NCBI GenBank assembly: GCA_027294925.1 | Contig: JAPULM010000447.1 | Span: 1-13,244, forward strand | From: a bacterium | GTDB taxonomy: Bacteria; Tectomicrobia; Entotheonellia; Entotheonellales; Entotheonellaceae | DNA length: 13,244 nucleotides | Direction: 5' to 3' | Shown here: piece by piece, positions 6,852 through 13,228 of the stretch | Layout: the number at the start of each line of letters is the position of its first letter | How positions within the stretch are numbered: the first letter of the stretch is position 1 | The notes under the pieces: model-generated | Database searches by the model: none | Seen by the model: the letters and a program-made list of their open reading frames with translations, nothing else | What the model was told of the DNA's origin: nothing | Made by a program: the position numbers and the translations under genes

Positions 6852-7676
6852 ATCACCCTGTTCGATGCCCGTTCAGATGGAAAAATATAACCATACATGT
6901 ACACCCAAGGCAAGCAGAAGGGCGTACTCAAACTCCACTCGCATCAGGTTGCACTTCTAATACGCATCATACACCCATTGTATCGAGAGGTAAAAGATGA
7001 TTGTCATACAAATGCGCTCGGTTCTCAGGCTGGTATGTCATCGATGACCAATCGCAAGCTGGCGGGAAGCGTTGCATGCTATGTGCATGCTTCAGGTGTC
7101 CAATTGTGTCCGCTCTATGGGTATACCAGGGACGTTGTAGGGGTGAGATGACTGGCTTTTCGCGCCGCTTGGCCTGATATGTCCAGTGATTGTCCGTAGG
7201 GTGTCCTGTTGGTGGAAGGCATGCTGTCGGGTTCAAATCGCCCCCTTCGGCATATTCACCAACCGCACATAGAAAAATAAAATAAATCCGTCCCCTTTTT
7301 CTTCCAGTGGCAAGCCGGATAGCGGAGTAAAAACCTTTCGATGTACCACCATTCGAAACCCACCACCATCCGAACCCCAGCATAACGCATTTTAACGCGA
7401 AAAGTGTGTCAGATCTTCTTGATGATCTCCGCTAGGTTATAGACAGGTGCTTTACCAAAGGTTGTTACCTGTGTATCCTGGATGAGGCCGTGCGTGAGGT
7501 TGCACGCTTCGTCAACGAGGTTTTGTTATTGAGCTATGTTATGATAGGGAACTCTGTGGGTAAGGAATAGACCCTAAATATAGCGGGTCGGCAAGTTTTG
7601 TAGGCTCCAACACGCAAATTTGGCTATCATTATCTTAATATAGAGATGTAATCAACCTAGAGTGGGGGCAACACAC
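6852..7676. other. Long spacer with second attachment-like site, no intact gene
   Basis: About 825 bases without a gene I can support. It holds the second tRNA-derived repeat (7229-7253). Upstream of it, a plus-strand stretch at about 7000-7110 faintly resembles the 3' end of the integrases (CGATGACCAATCGCAAG against CGATGAGCAATTAGCAG in copy 2), which may be a third decayed integrase tail. From 7260 to 7676 the base composition becomes more AT-rich, as expected of a promoter region for the DUF2914 gene. I could not place a convincing -35/-10 pair with normal spacing. Confidence 0.45.
7229..7253 (+). other. Second tRNA 3'-end-like attachment repeat
   Basis: GGGTTCAAATC, one inserted G, then CCCCCTTCGGCAT. 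Without the inserted G it is identical to 3245-3268. An upstream CTGTTGGT is also shared (3224-3231 and 7206-7213) at nearly the same distance. The T-stem is no longer paired here, so this copy is degenerate. Same orientation as the first copy; the two delimit about 4 kb containing integrase 2, the HTH relic, the transposase relic and the HEPN operon, as expected for attL/attR of an integrated element. Confidence 0.62.
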
Positions 7677-8576
7677 ATGTCTATAGAAAATGCTGAATTC
7701 GATGAAATTGATGATCCGAGGCATCAACAGAAGTTATGGGAGCTGCGATCGAGCCTGCTCGGTCACCGACAGACCTATGGGAGGAAAAGAAAGGCAGGTC
7801 TAGGCTTCAAGGTGTGGGTACCGCTGCTGCTGTTGGCCACGGTTGGATATCATGTAGCGAAAAACGCGGGGATTAGAGGCGCTCCCCCGCCGCTTCCCCT
7901 GAAGAAGCAAGCAATCTCAGTAGCACTACCTAAAGCCCCTCTCGATTTTGCGCTTCTTGCATCGGCCCGGGAGGTCTCAGCCGCCACGAACCGTGCAAGC
8001 ACTCCGGAATTTCGCGCTGCTGAGACCTCGGCGGCTTCCCTCTCGGTGCGAGTATGGTCCCCAGCAGCCGAGCGCGGGAAAGCGCTATCTTCTGCCGAGA
8101 CACTCGCTCCTGAAGTGGCGCCGGCCACAACCCTGCCGTCTGCACACGGCCCCACTTCCGGAGTTGCACCTCTGGCCACGCCGAAGACCGCCGTGGTGAC
8201 GGCAGCAGGGTCGAAACCTTCATCGCCCGCCACGCCTCCGTTGTCTGGTATCGAGATCATCCAAAGCCTGGCTTGCCTGGAAGTTGAAGCGCGGCAATGC
8301 ATTGGTGACCAATCCGTTTTTGCCCTGAATGAACACAACAATCCCCATATCTGGATGAACGTCCACTCCCAATCCCTGCCTTACGTTCTCAAACACATCT
8401 ATTATCACGAAGGCCGCAAGTACACCGAGATTCCTCTCGTCATCAAGTATCCCCGCACACGGACCTGGAGCAATGTCACCCTACAAAGTCCGACCCGTGT
8501 TGGTTCCTGGCGGGTTGAGATTGTGACAGAAGACGGACATCTATTGGACCAAGTGATGTTCCGCGTTACCCTTTAA
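7677..8576 (+). CDS. Single-pass membrane protein with C-terminal DUF2914 domain
   Basis: 299 residues from ATG 7677, preferred over GTG 7662 because the G-rich block 7662-7668 then serves as ribosome site. Residues 1-43 are charged and cytoplasmic, ending in the basic GRKRKAG. Residues about 44-61 (FKVWVPLLLLATVGYHVA) form one membrane segment. About 62-190 is a Pro/Ala/Ser/Thr-rich linker. Residues about 212-299 match the DUF2914 pattern: NPHIWMNV, HIYYHEGRKYTEIPLVI, RTRTWSNVTL, VGSWRVEIVTEDGHLLDQVMF. Positive-inside charge puts the C-terminal domain outside the cytoplasm. The DUF2914 function is not known; a beta-sandwich-like extracytoplasmic domain is likely. It is a stand-alone gene with about 150 bases to the next one. 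Confidence 0.8.
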   Translation: MSIENAEFDEIDDPRHQQKLWELRSSLLGHRQTYGRKRKAGLGFKVWVPLLLLATVGYHVAKNAGIRGAPPPLPLKKQAISVALPKAPLDFALLASAREVSAATNRASTPEFRAAETSAASLSVRVWSPAAERGKALSSAETLAPEVAPATTLPSAHGPTSGVAPLATPKTAVVTAAGSKPSSPATPPLSGIEIIQSLACLEVEARQCIGDQSVFALNEHNNPHIWMNVHSQSLPYVLKHIYYHEGRKYTEIPLVIKYPRTRTWSNVTLQSPTRVGSWRVEIVTEDGHLLDQVMFRVTL

Positions 8577-8594
8577 TTCTTTGCTTGGGGATAG

Positions 8595-8618
8595 AAATGG
8601 TTGGGCGAACCGTTTTTT
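8595..8618 (+). terminator. Possible weak intrinsic terminator
   Basis: A short stem ATGGTT/AACCGT (one G-T pair) around GGGCG, followed at once by a run of six T. It lies about 20 bases after the DUF2914 stop codon. The stem is only six pairs, so efficiency would be modest. Confidence 0.4.
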
Positions 8619-8643
8619 CCTATCCCTGCGTGGCGAAGAGCGT

Positions 8644-8649
8644 TATAAT
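8644..8649 (+). promoter_or_regulatory. Candidate -10 element (TATAAT) for hydrolase/monooxygenase operon
   Basis: Perfect sigma-70 -10 hexamer 87 bases upstream of the GTG start of the hydrolase gene. No good -35 lies at 16-18 bases spacing (TATCCC is there), so the promoter may be activator-dependent or the match may be chance. Confidence 0.35.
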
Positions 8650-8735
8650 GTTTGCCCGCAAGATGAACTCGACGAGGAGACCGGTCAACATCATGGGTCG
8701 GCGACCTACGATCAACGTGGTGGAGGGTATCGAGA

Positions 8736-9527
8736 GTGACAAATGCTTGGCAGGAAGAGATGATCTCGGTGGCAGGAATGAACATCCAGCTGTTTCACGG
8801 TGGACAAGGGCTGCCGTTGTTGGTTCTGCATGGGGCAGGAGGGAATCCCGCCTGGCAGCCCTATCATGAGGCTCTCGCGGCCCATTTCCATGTCTATGCG
8901 CCCTCACATCCGGGCTTCGGGACCTCGGATCGTCCGGATTGGATGGAACGGGTGCACGATCTGGCGTATTGTTATCGCTGGTTTATCGACGCCTTGCAAT
9001 TGGGCCCTTTGCCGCTGCTCGGCTTTTCCATGGGCGGTTGGCTGGCCGCCGAGATGGCCGCCATGTACCCCGCCTTGATCACCCGCATGGTGCTCGTCGG
9101 GGCGGCGGGGATCAAGCCTCGCACGGGCGAAATTGCCGACATCTTCCTCATCACCCCGGAAGAAGTCGCGGCCTTGCGGTTTTACGATACTTCTCAGGTA
9201 CCGGATTACGAGACCCTGTTCGGCCAAGAGCCGACCCACGAGGAACGCCAAACCGCAGCCTGGGATCGCGAAATGTCGGCGTTGCTTACCTGGAAGCCCT
9301 ATATGTACAATCCCAAGATGCCCGATCTAATGGCCCAGGTACAGGTGCCAACCCTCATCGTATGGGGCAAACAGGATGCCATTGTGCCGGCGGAATGCGG
9401 CACCCTGTACCAGCAGGCCATTCCCACCGCGCAGCTGTCTTTGATCGACCGCTGCGGTCACTCGCCCCAGTTCGAAAAGCCACAGGAATTTCTCAACACG
9501 GTCGTGCCATTTTTGACCGCCGCCTGA
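8736..9527 (+). CDS. Alpha/beta hydrolase-fold protein
   Basis: 263 residues from GTG 8736, with GGAGGG at 8722-8727 eight bases upstream. Oxyanion-hole motif HGAGG at residues 32-36, nucleophile elbow GFSMG with Ser98, acid Asp214 in WGKQDAIVP and base His242 in CGHSPQFEKP: a complete catalytic triad in the normal order. A helical cap lies about 133-195. Length is typical of soluble esterases, C-C hydrolases and haloperoxidase-like members. The next gene, a luciferase-like monooxygenase, starts 26 bases after the stop, so the two are probably co-transcribed. The hydrolase may cleave an ester or lactone made or released by the oxygenase, which is inference. Substrate cannot be read from sequence. 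Confidence 0.9.
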   Translation: MTNAWQEEMISVAGMNIQLFHGGQGLPLLVLHGAGGNPAWQPYHEALAAHFHVYAPSHPGFGTSDRPDWMERVHDLAYCYRWFIDALQLGPLPLLGFSMGGWLAAEMAAMYPALITRMVLVGAAGIKPRTGEIADIFLITPEEVAALRFYDTSQVPDYETLFGQEPTHEERQTAAWDREMSALLTWKPYMYNPKMPDLMAQVQVPTLIVWGKQDAIVPAECGTLYQQAIPTAQLSLIDRCGHSPQFEKPQEFLNTVVPFLTAA

Positions 9528-9553
9528 CGCCCCACACCTGTGAGGAGAAGTCC

Positions 9554-10702
9554 ATGTTAGATGTCTATTACTTTACCGAAATGCCGTATGCCGCCTTTGA
9601 CGAGCGAGAAGCTGAAAAATATCCCTCGATGCGCCTGACCTTTCCCAACCAATATTATGATGCTGATACAGCCCATGGGTTGTTTCAAAACTACTTTGAT
9701 CAATACCAATGGGCCGAAGATGTCGGCTTTGACGGCTTGATGATCAACGAGCACCATAACACCCCTTCCTGTATGGATGTGGCGGTTAATCTCTCGGCCG
9801 CCGTCCTCGGCCGTATTACCAAACGGTGCAAAATTCTCCTGCTTGGCAATATGCTGCCGACGAATGACAATCCGGTGCGCCTGGCCGAAGAGGTGGCGAT
9901 GGCCGATGTTATTTCGGGCGGCCGCATCGTCGCTGGTGTCGTGCGTGGTATCGGGATCGAATCGTGGGTGAACAATATCGTCCCCAACCACAACCGCGAA
10001 CGGTTTGAAGAGTGCCACGATCTCATGCTGGCCACCTGGACGCGTCCCGGGCCGTTTCGCTGGGAAGGCAAGCATTATCATTTTCGCGTCATCAATCCCT
10101 GGGTACTACCCGTGCAGAAGCCACACCCGCCGATCTGGGTGCCGGGCACCGGCAGTCCGGAGACCATCGAGTGGGCCGCCAGCCATCGCTATACCTACGC
10201 GGCCTTCCTGGTGCCAATGGATGCGAGCGTGCGCCTCTACGATAAATACCGCGAGCACGCCGTGGCAGCCGGGTATGAAGCCGACGCGTCGAATTTTGCC
10301 TATATGGTCTGTTGCGTCTGTGCCGACACTGACGAAGAGGCGCAGGAGATCGGCAAGCATTACATGTGGCGTATGGGGCACCCCCTGCGGGGTCCGGCGG
10401 AATACTGGGCGCCGCCGGGATATGTCGGCCGGCGCCGAGCGCTGCGCCCGCATAGTGGTGGCGCACCCAGCGGGGCTCGAAAACCCTTACATGAAATGAG
10501 CTACGAAGAACTGCAGGAGGCGTACCATTTGGTCGTCGGTAGCCCACAGACCGTACTCGAGAAGCTTGGCTATATGAAGCAAACCCTGGGGTTTGGCTCG
10601 CTGCTGTTGGAGGCACAGGCCGGTGCCATGCCCCACAAGGCAACCATGCGGTCGCTGGAGCTACTCGGTCGTGAGGTCATTCCTGCACTGAAGACGCTTT
10701 AG
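9554..10702 (+). CDS. Luciferase-like flavin-dependent monooxygenase
   Basis: 382 residues from ATG 9554, with AGGAG six bases upstream. Bacterial luciferase-family (TIM-barrel, FMN- or F420-dependent) signatures are present: WAEDVGFDGLMINEHHNTP with the EHH at residues 66-68, LLLGNMLPTNDNPVRLAEEV (97-116), the SGGR-x4-G-x-V-R-G loop at 121-132 and PHPPIWVPGTGSPETIEWAA near 190-209. The open frame reads upstream into the hydrolase gene without stop, but that is the shadow of the hydrolase; the ribosome site fixes the start. Length fits the long class of these enzymes. It would oxidise an organic substrate with O2 using reduced flavin supplied by a separate reductase, not seen here. Second gene of the hydrolase operon. 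Confidence 0.9.
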   Translation: MLDVYYFTEMPYAAFDEREAEKYPSMRLTFPNQYYDADTAHGLFQNYFDQYQWAEDVGFDGLMINEHHNTPSCMDVAVNLSAAVLGRITKRCKILLLGNMLPTNDNPVRLAEEVAMADVISGGRIVAGVVRGIGIESWVNNIVPNHNRERFEECHDLMLATWTRPGPFRWEGKHYHFRVINPWVLPVQKPHPPIWVPGTGSPETIEWAASHRYTYAAFLVPMDASVRLYDKYREHAVAAGYEADASNFAYMVCCVCADTDEEAQEIGKHYMWRMGHPLRGPAEYWAPPGYVGRRRALRPHSGGAPSGARKPLHEMSYEELQEAYHLVVGSPQTVLEKLGYMKQTLGFGSLLLEAQAGAMPHKATMRSLELLGREVIPALKTL

Positions 10703-10793
10703 GGGTCAAAGCCTGCCAAAAGTAGCACCGGCTTGTCTAGGCGCAATTTCGCTGTTTAGATGGCGAACAAAATCGACAATCGTGGAGACAGCG

Positions 10794-11099
10794 ATGATCC
10801 GGACCCGTGTCTGTGACCCGCTGGAAATCGACTATCCTATCGCTCTCGGCGGCATGGGGGGTGGCCATACCCAGCCGGATCTGGTAGCGGCAGTGAGCGA
10901 GGCAGGCGGCCTCGATGAGCATCCCGCCGTGATGGCGTTCGCCTGCCCAAAGCGGGACCAGAACCTAAAATCCTACTTCGACCGCGCCCACCACGCGGGC
11001 CTGATTCGCGACATCCCTTCGGCCGGCGAGCTTATCCGCCGCATGGCCGAGGAAGCGGAGGAGATTCTCTCAAGCAGGCTTCCGGGGTTGTTGCAGTAG
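10794..11099 (+). pseudogene. Nitronate monooxygenase (NPD family) relic with internal deletions
   Basis: 101 residues from ATG 10794 (GGAG at 10784-10787). The N-terminus reads IDYPIALGGMGGGHTQPDLV then AAVSEAGGL, the highly conserved start of nitronate monooxygenases/2-nitropropane dioxygenases. It then jumps at about residue 40 to HPAVMAFACPKRDQN...YFDRAHHAG, which fits the middle of the family, and at about residue 69 to LIRDIPSAGELIRRMAEEAE, the usual C-terminus. Family members are around 320-370 residues, so most of the FMN-binding barrel is gone, although the frame stays open. Expected catalytic His and phosphate-binding loop are absent. Lies 91 bases after the monooxygenase and probably once belonged to the same operon. 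A short functional domain is possible but unlikely. Confidence 0.75.
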
Positions 11100-11104
11100 G
11101 GCTC

Positions 11105-11119
11105 GAAACCATAGGTTTC
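11105..11119. terminator. Short hairpin between convergent genes
   Basis: GAAACC-ATA-GGTTTC, six pairs, six bases after the nitronate monooxygenase relic stop and about 90 bases from the stop of the oppositely directed thiolase-like gene. It is followed by TGTATTG, not a T-run. A weak bidirectional terminator is possible. Confidence 0.35.
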
Positions 11120-11209
11120 TGTATTGAGATATTTGCATTGGCGAATGTGAATCTGTATCCCGTGCTCGACATTGTAGCTGACAATCGCCGCTGCGTACTT
11201 GCTACAACT

Positions 11210-12382
11210 CTACACTGACGCCAGAATGGCCGTGCCGGCGGCCGAAAAATAACCGCCCGGACCATGCGCCAGGCCAATCTTGACATCGGGCACCTGGCGC
11301 GGCGTGCCGGCGAAATCGCCGCGGACCTGCCGAATTACCTCTAGAATACAGAACATGCCGTACATCCCGGTGTGCGTATAGGAGAGACCGCCACCGTTGG
11401 TATTCATCGGGAAATCCCCGCCGGGAGCGGTGCGTTGGTTTGACACGAATGGCCCGCCTTCGCCGGGCTGGCAAAATCCTAGATCCTCCAGGGCCAGAAT
11501 CGGGGTAAACGTAAAGGCGTCGTACAGGTTGACCACATCCAGATCGCTGTGCGTCACGTCGGCCATCGCAAAGGCCCGCTCGCCGGAATGTTTGGCCGCA
11601 ATCGAGGTGGTAAAATCGTGCATCATGCTAACGTTGCGGTGTTCCGTGCCTTCACCGCAGCCCAGGACCGATACCGGAGGGCGTTTGAGATCGCGGGCGC
11701 GTTCGGTCGTGGTGACCACATAGGCGCCGCCGGCGTCAGTGACCAGGCAACAGTCAAAGAGTTGGAACGGGTGAGCTACCCACGGGGAATTGTGATAATC
11801 CTCGACGCTCATGGTCTTGTCGTGCATGTAGGCTCGGGGGTTGAGATTGGCCCACTTGCGAGTGGCCACCGCAACTTCGGCAAGATGGTCCTTGGTGGTG
11901 CCATACTTGGCAAAATGCTGCAGCACGGGAATCGAAAAGCCACTCGGCGCGCCGCGCACGCCCCAGGGACCCTCGAACTGTCCGGTTGGGGTTGGGGCCT
12001 GGTTACCCAGACCGGGCATGCCAAGCCGGGAATAGCCGCTTTCACCGTGTACCACTAACGCTACCTCACACAACCCGGCATGCAGCGCTGCGGCCACATG
12101 GCTGAGGTGGATGATGTATGAACAGCCGCCTACCGCCGTGCCGTCGAGAAATCTCGGGGCAATGCCCATGTATTCGCCAAATGCGGCTGGACTAAAGCTG
12201 GCGGTTAAAATACCATCAACATCGGTTTTCTGCAGCCCGGCATCTTCCAGGGCGTTAAACGCCGCATCGGCGGCGAGTTGCAAGGCCGATTGGTCCGGGA
12301 CACGCCCCATAGCAGTCGATTCCGCCGCGCCGACGATGGCGCAGGTTCCAGATAGACGACGAAGTTTTGCAATGTCAAACAT
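11210..12382 (-). CDS. Thiolase-like (SCP2/lipid-transfer type) acyl-CoA enzyme
   Basis: 390 residues from ATG 12382, with GGAGGG upstream inside the end of the DUF35 gene. Thiolase-fold landmarks: SALQLAADAAFNALEDAGL (N-terminal helix), GGCS with Cys87 at the nucleophile position, LYDAFTFTP at 286-294, NTNGGGLSYTHTGM (327-340, His337) and LAHGPGGYFSAAGTAIL at the C-terminus. The second catalytic Cys of classical degradative thiolases is replaced by His373 in HGPGG. This is the pattern of the non-classical SCP2-thiolase group that pairs with DUF35 proteins. Known DUF35 partners include steroid side-chain retro-aldolases (Ltp2 with ChsH2 DUF35) and archaeal acetoacetyl-CoA thiolase. It probably makes or breaks a C-C bond in a CoA thioester; the substrate is unknown. 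Confidence 0.88.
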   Translation of the reverse strand: MFDIAKLRRLSGTCAIVGAAESTAMGRVPDQSALQLAADAAFNALEDAGLQKTDVDGILTASFSPAAFGEYMGIAPRFLDGTAVGGCSYIIHLSHVAAALHAGLCEVALVVHGESGYSRLGMPGLGNQAPTPTGQFEGPWGVRGAPSGFSIPVLQHFAKYGTTKDHLAEVAVATRKWANLNPRAYMHDKTMSVEDYHNSPWVAHPFQLFDCCLVTDAGGAYVVTTTERARDLKRPPVSVLGCGEGTEHRNVSMMHDFTTSIAAKHSGERAFAMADVTHSDLDVVNLYDAFTFTPILALEDLGFCQPGEGGPFVSNQRTAPGGDFPMNTNGGGLSYTHTGMYGMFCILEVIRQVRGDFAGTPRQVPDVKIGLAHGPGGYFSAAGTAILASV

Positions 12383-12385
12383 GGC

Positions 12386-12832
12386 TTAGCCCTCCGCTGG
12401 CGTGCGCAGCCGAAATTTCGGCAGGGTAATAGTATCGGTGGCTTGCTCGTAGACCACCTCAACTGCGGCGCCAACCTGAAGGGCGGCGGCTTTGGCAGTC
12501 ACCTCATCTCCCGCAACGTCGACTATATTGGTCATCAAGCGCGGCCCCTCGTCCAATTCGACCACCGCGATCACATAAGGCACGTCGTCTTCGAAGCCGG
12601 GCATGGGACGCGTGTTTATCACATAGCTATAGAGCGTACCCATGCCGCTGGCCTGAAAACGCTCGACCTGACGGGAGTGACAATCAAGTTGCGGGCAGAA
12701 TGGGCGTGGATAAAAATAGGCCCGTTGGCACACCTTGCAACGTTGCAACATCAACGTGTGTTGTTTGAGTGCAGCCCAGTAGTCTTCAGTTTCCGGGGTT
12801 GGCTGGGGCAGGAATTTCTTGTAGGTCGTCAT
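12386..12832 (-). CDS. DUF35 zinc-ribbon/OB-fold CoA-binding partner protein
   Basis: 148 residues from ATG 12832, with GGAGAGAGG directly upstream. N-terminal helix with ETEDYWAALKQHTLMLQRC, zinc-ribbon Cys32-x2-Cys35-x10-Cys46-x4-Cys51, then an OB-fold half with GTLYSYVINTRPMPGF, VPYVIAVVELDEGPRLMTNI and a C-terminal TLPKFRLRTP. Length and order match stand-alone DUF35 proteins. The second zinc pair has four residues between the cysteines where two are usual, a small oddity. The gene ends three bases before the thiolase-like start, implying translational coupling. The family binds the CoA substrate and docks on its thiolase-fold partner to shape the active site. Confidence 0.9.
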   Translation of the reverse strand: MTTYKKFLPQPTPETEDYWAALKQHTLMLQRCKVCQRAYFYPRPFCPQLDCHSRQVERFQASGMGTLYSYVINTRPMPGFEDDVPYVIAVVELDEGPRLMTNIVDVAGDEVTAKAAALQVGAAVEVVYEQATDTITLPKFRLRTPAEG

Positions 12833-13017
12833 GCCTCTCTCCAGATCGTCCGCCTTTGAGGGAAAGGCAGGTATAGGGTGGTTCGCCCAGTGGTCGTGAC
12901 CGTGTCACTGTACCACTGACGTTCTATCGAGATCAAGGCTGGATATACGATATACGCCTATACGGGGACACAATACTTATTGTTGACGACATAACCTGAT
13001 GTACGTATGATATCAGT
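12833..13017. other. Divergent regulatory region between DUF35 operon and RAYT relic
   Basis: 185 bases with no coding content. It contains the operator-like dyad (12888-12918) toward the DUF35 gene and, toward the RAYT relic, GGGGACACAATACTTATT (12965-12982). That last block is a sequence I associate with the leader just upstream of RAYT-family transposase genes. Confidence 0.55.
12888..12918 (-). promoter_or_regulatory. Nested dyad operator overlapping a candidate promoter
   Basis: Outer arms CAGTGGT (12888-12894) and ACCACTG (12912-12918); inner arms TGAC (12897-12900) and GTCA (12904-12907). On the minus strand a TTGATC at 12936-12931 and TACAGT at 12912-12907, 18 bases apart, form a plausible -35/-10 pair for the DUF35-thiolase operon, and the dyad covers the -10. 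A TetR/FadR-type repressor site is a reasonable inference; no regulator gene is in the window. Confidence 0.45.
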
Positions 13018-13228
13018 ATGGCAAGAATAGCACGAGTTGTTGTACCAAGCGACACAGCGCCGCTATAGGCGTATGATCAACCTGCGTGAAGGGTAGTGCG
13101 GCTATTTGTGGCAGGGTCGATTTTCGTCCTTTCCTACGGATGAACGGTCTCTGCTGGCAACGTCGCATTGTGTCGAGCCGAATCCTGTACGTGCGAAGCT
13201 GGTAGCGGATGCGGAGGATTATGCGTAG
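13018..13228 (+). pseudogene. REP-associated tyrosine transposase (RAYT) relic
   Basis: ATG 13018 opens MARIARVVVP, the usual N-terminus of RAYT/Y1-type transposases, then stops at 13066-13068. In the next frame the C-terminal third follows: YRRMINLREG from 13064, a TAG at 13094-13096 where Trp is expected, then GYLWQGRFSSFPTDERSLL and VEPNPVRAKLVADAEDYA up to TAG at 13226-13228, where family members again have Trp. The whole catalytic part (HUH motif, NHVH and nucleophile Tyr region) is missing, so the gene collapsed to about 210 bases. The end of the window is a (GCGTA)3 microrepeat from 13223. The deletion may have occurred between two Val-Pro-encoding stretches, because VVVPSDTA looks like a fusion of the N-terminus with the internal VAVP segment. 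Confidence 0.82.

Noticed and set aside
6897..7151. Plus-strand open frame in the spacer
   Set aside because: No domain or start signal; at most it contains a decayed integrase tail.
6967..7383. Minus-strand open frame with an EGGDLNP stretch
   Set aside because: That peptide is the translation of a tRNA 3' end antisense, a well-known source of false proteins.
8585..8869. Small frames between DUF2914 and hydrolase genes
   Set aside because: They overlap the terminator, promoter and the start of the hydrolase and have no recognisable domain.
8939..9553. Long N-terminal extension of the monooxygenase frame
   Set aside because: It overlaps the hydrolase gene in another frame; the AGGAG site and family N-terminus place the start at 9554.
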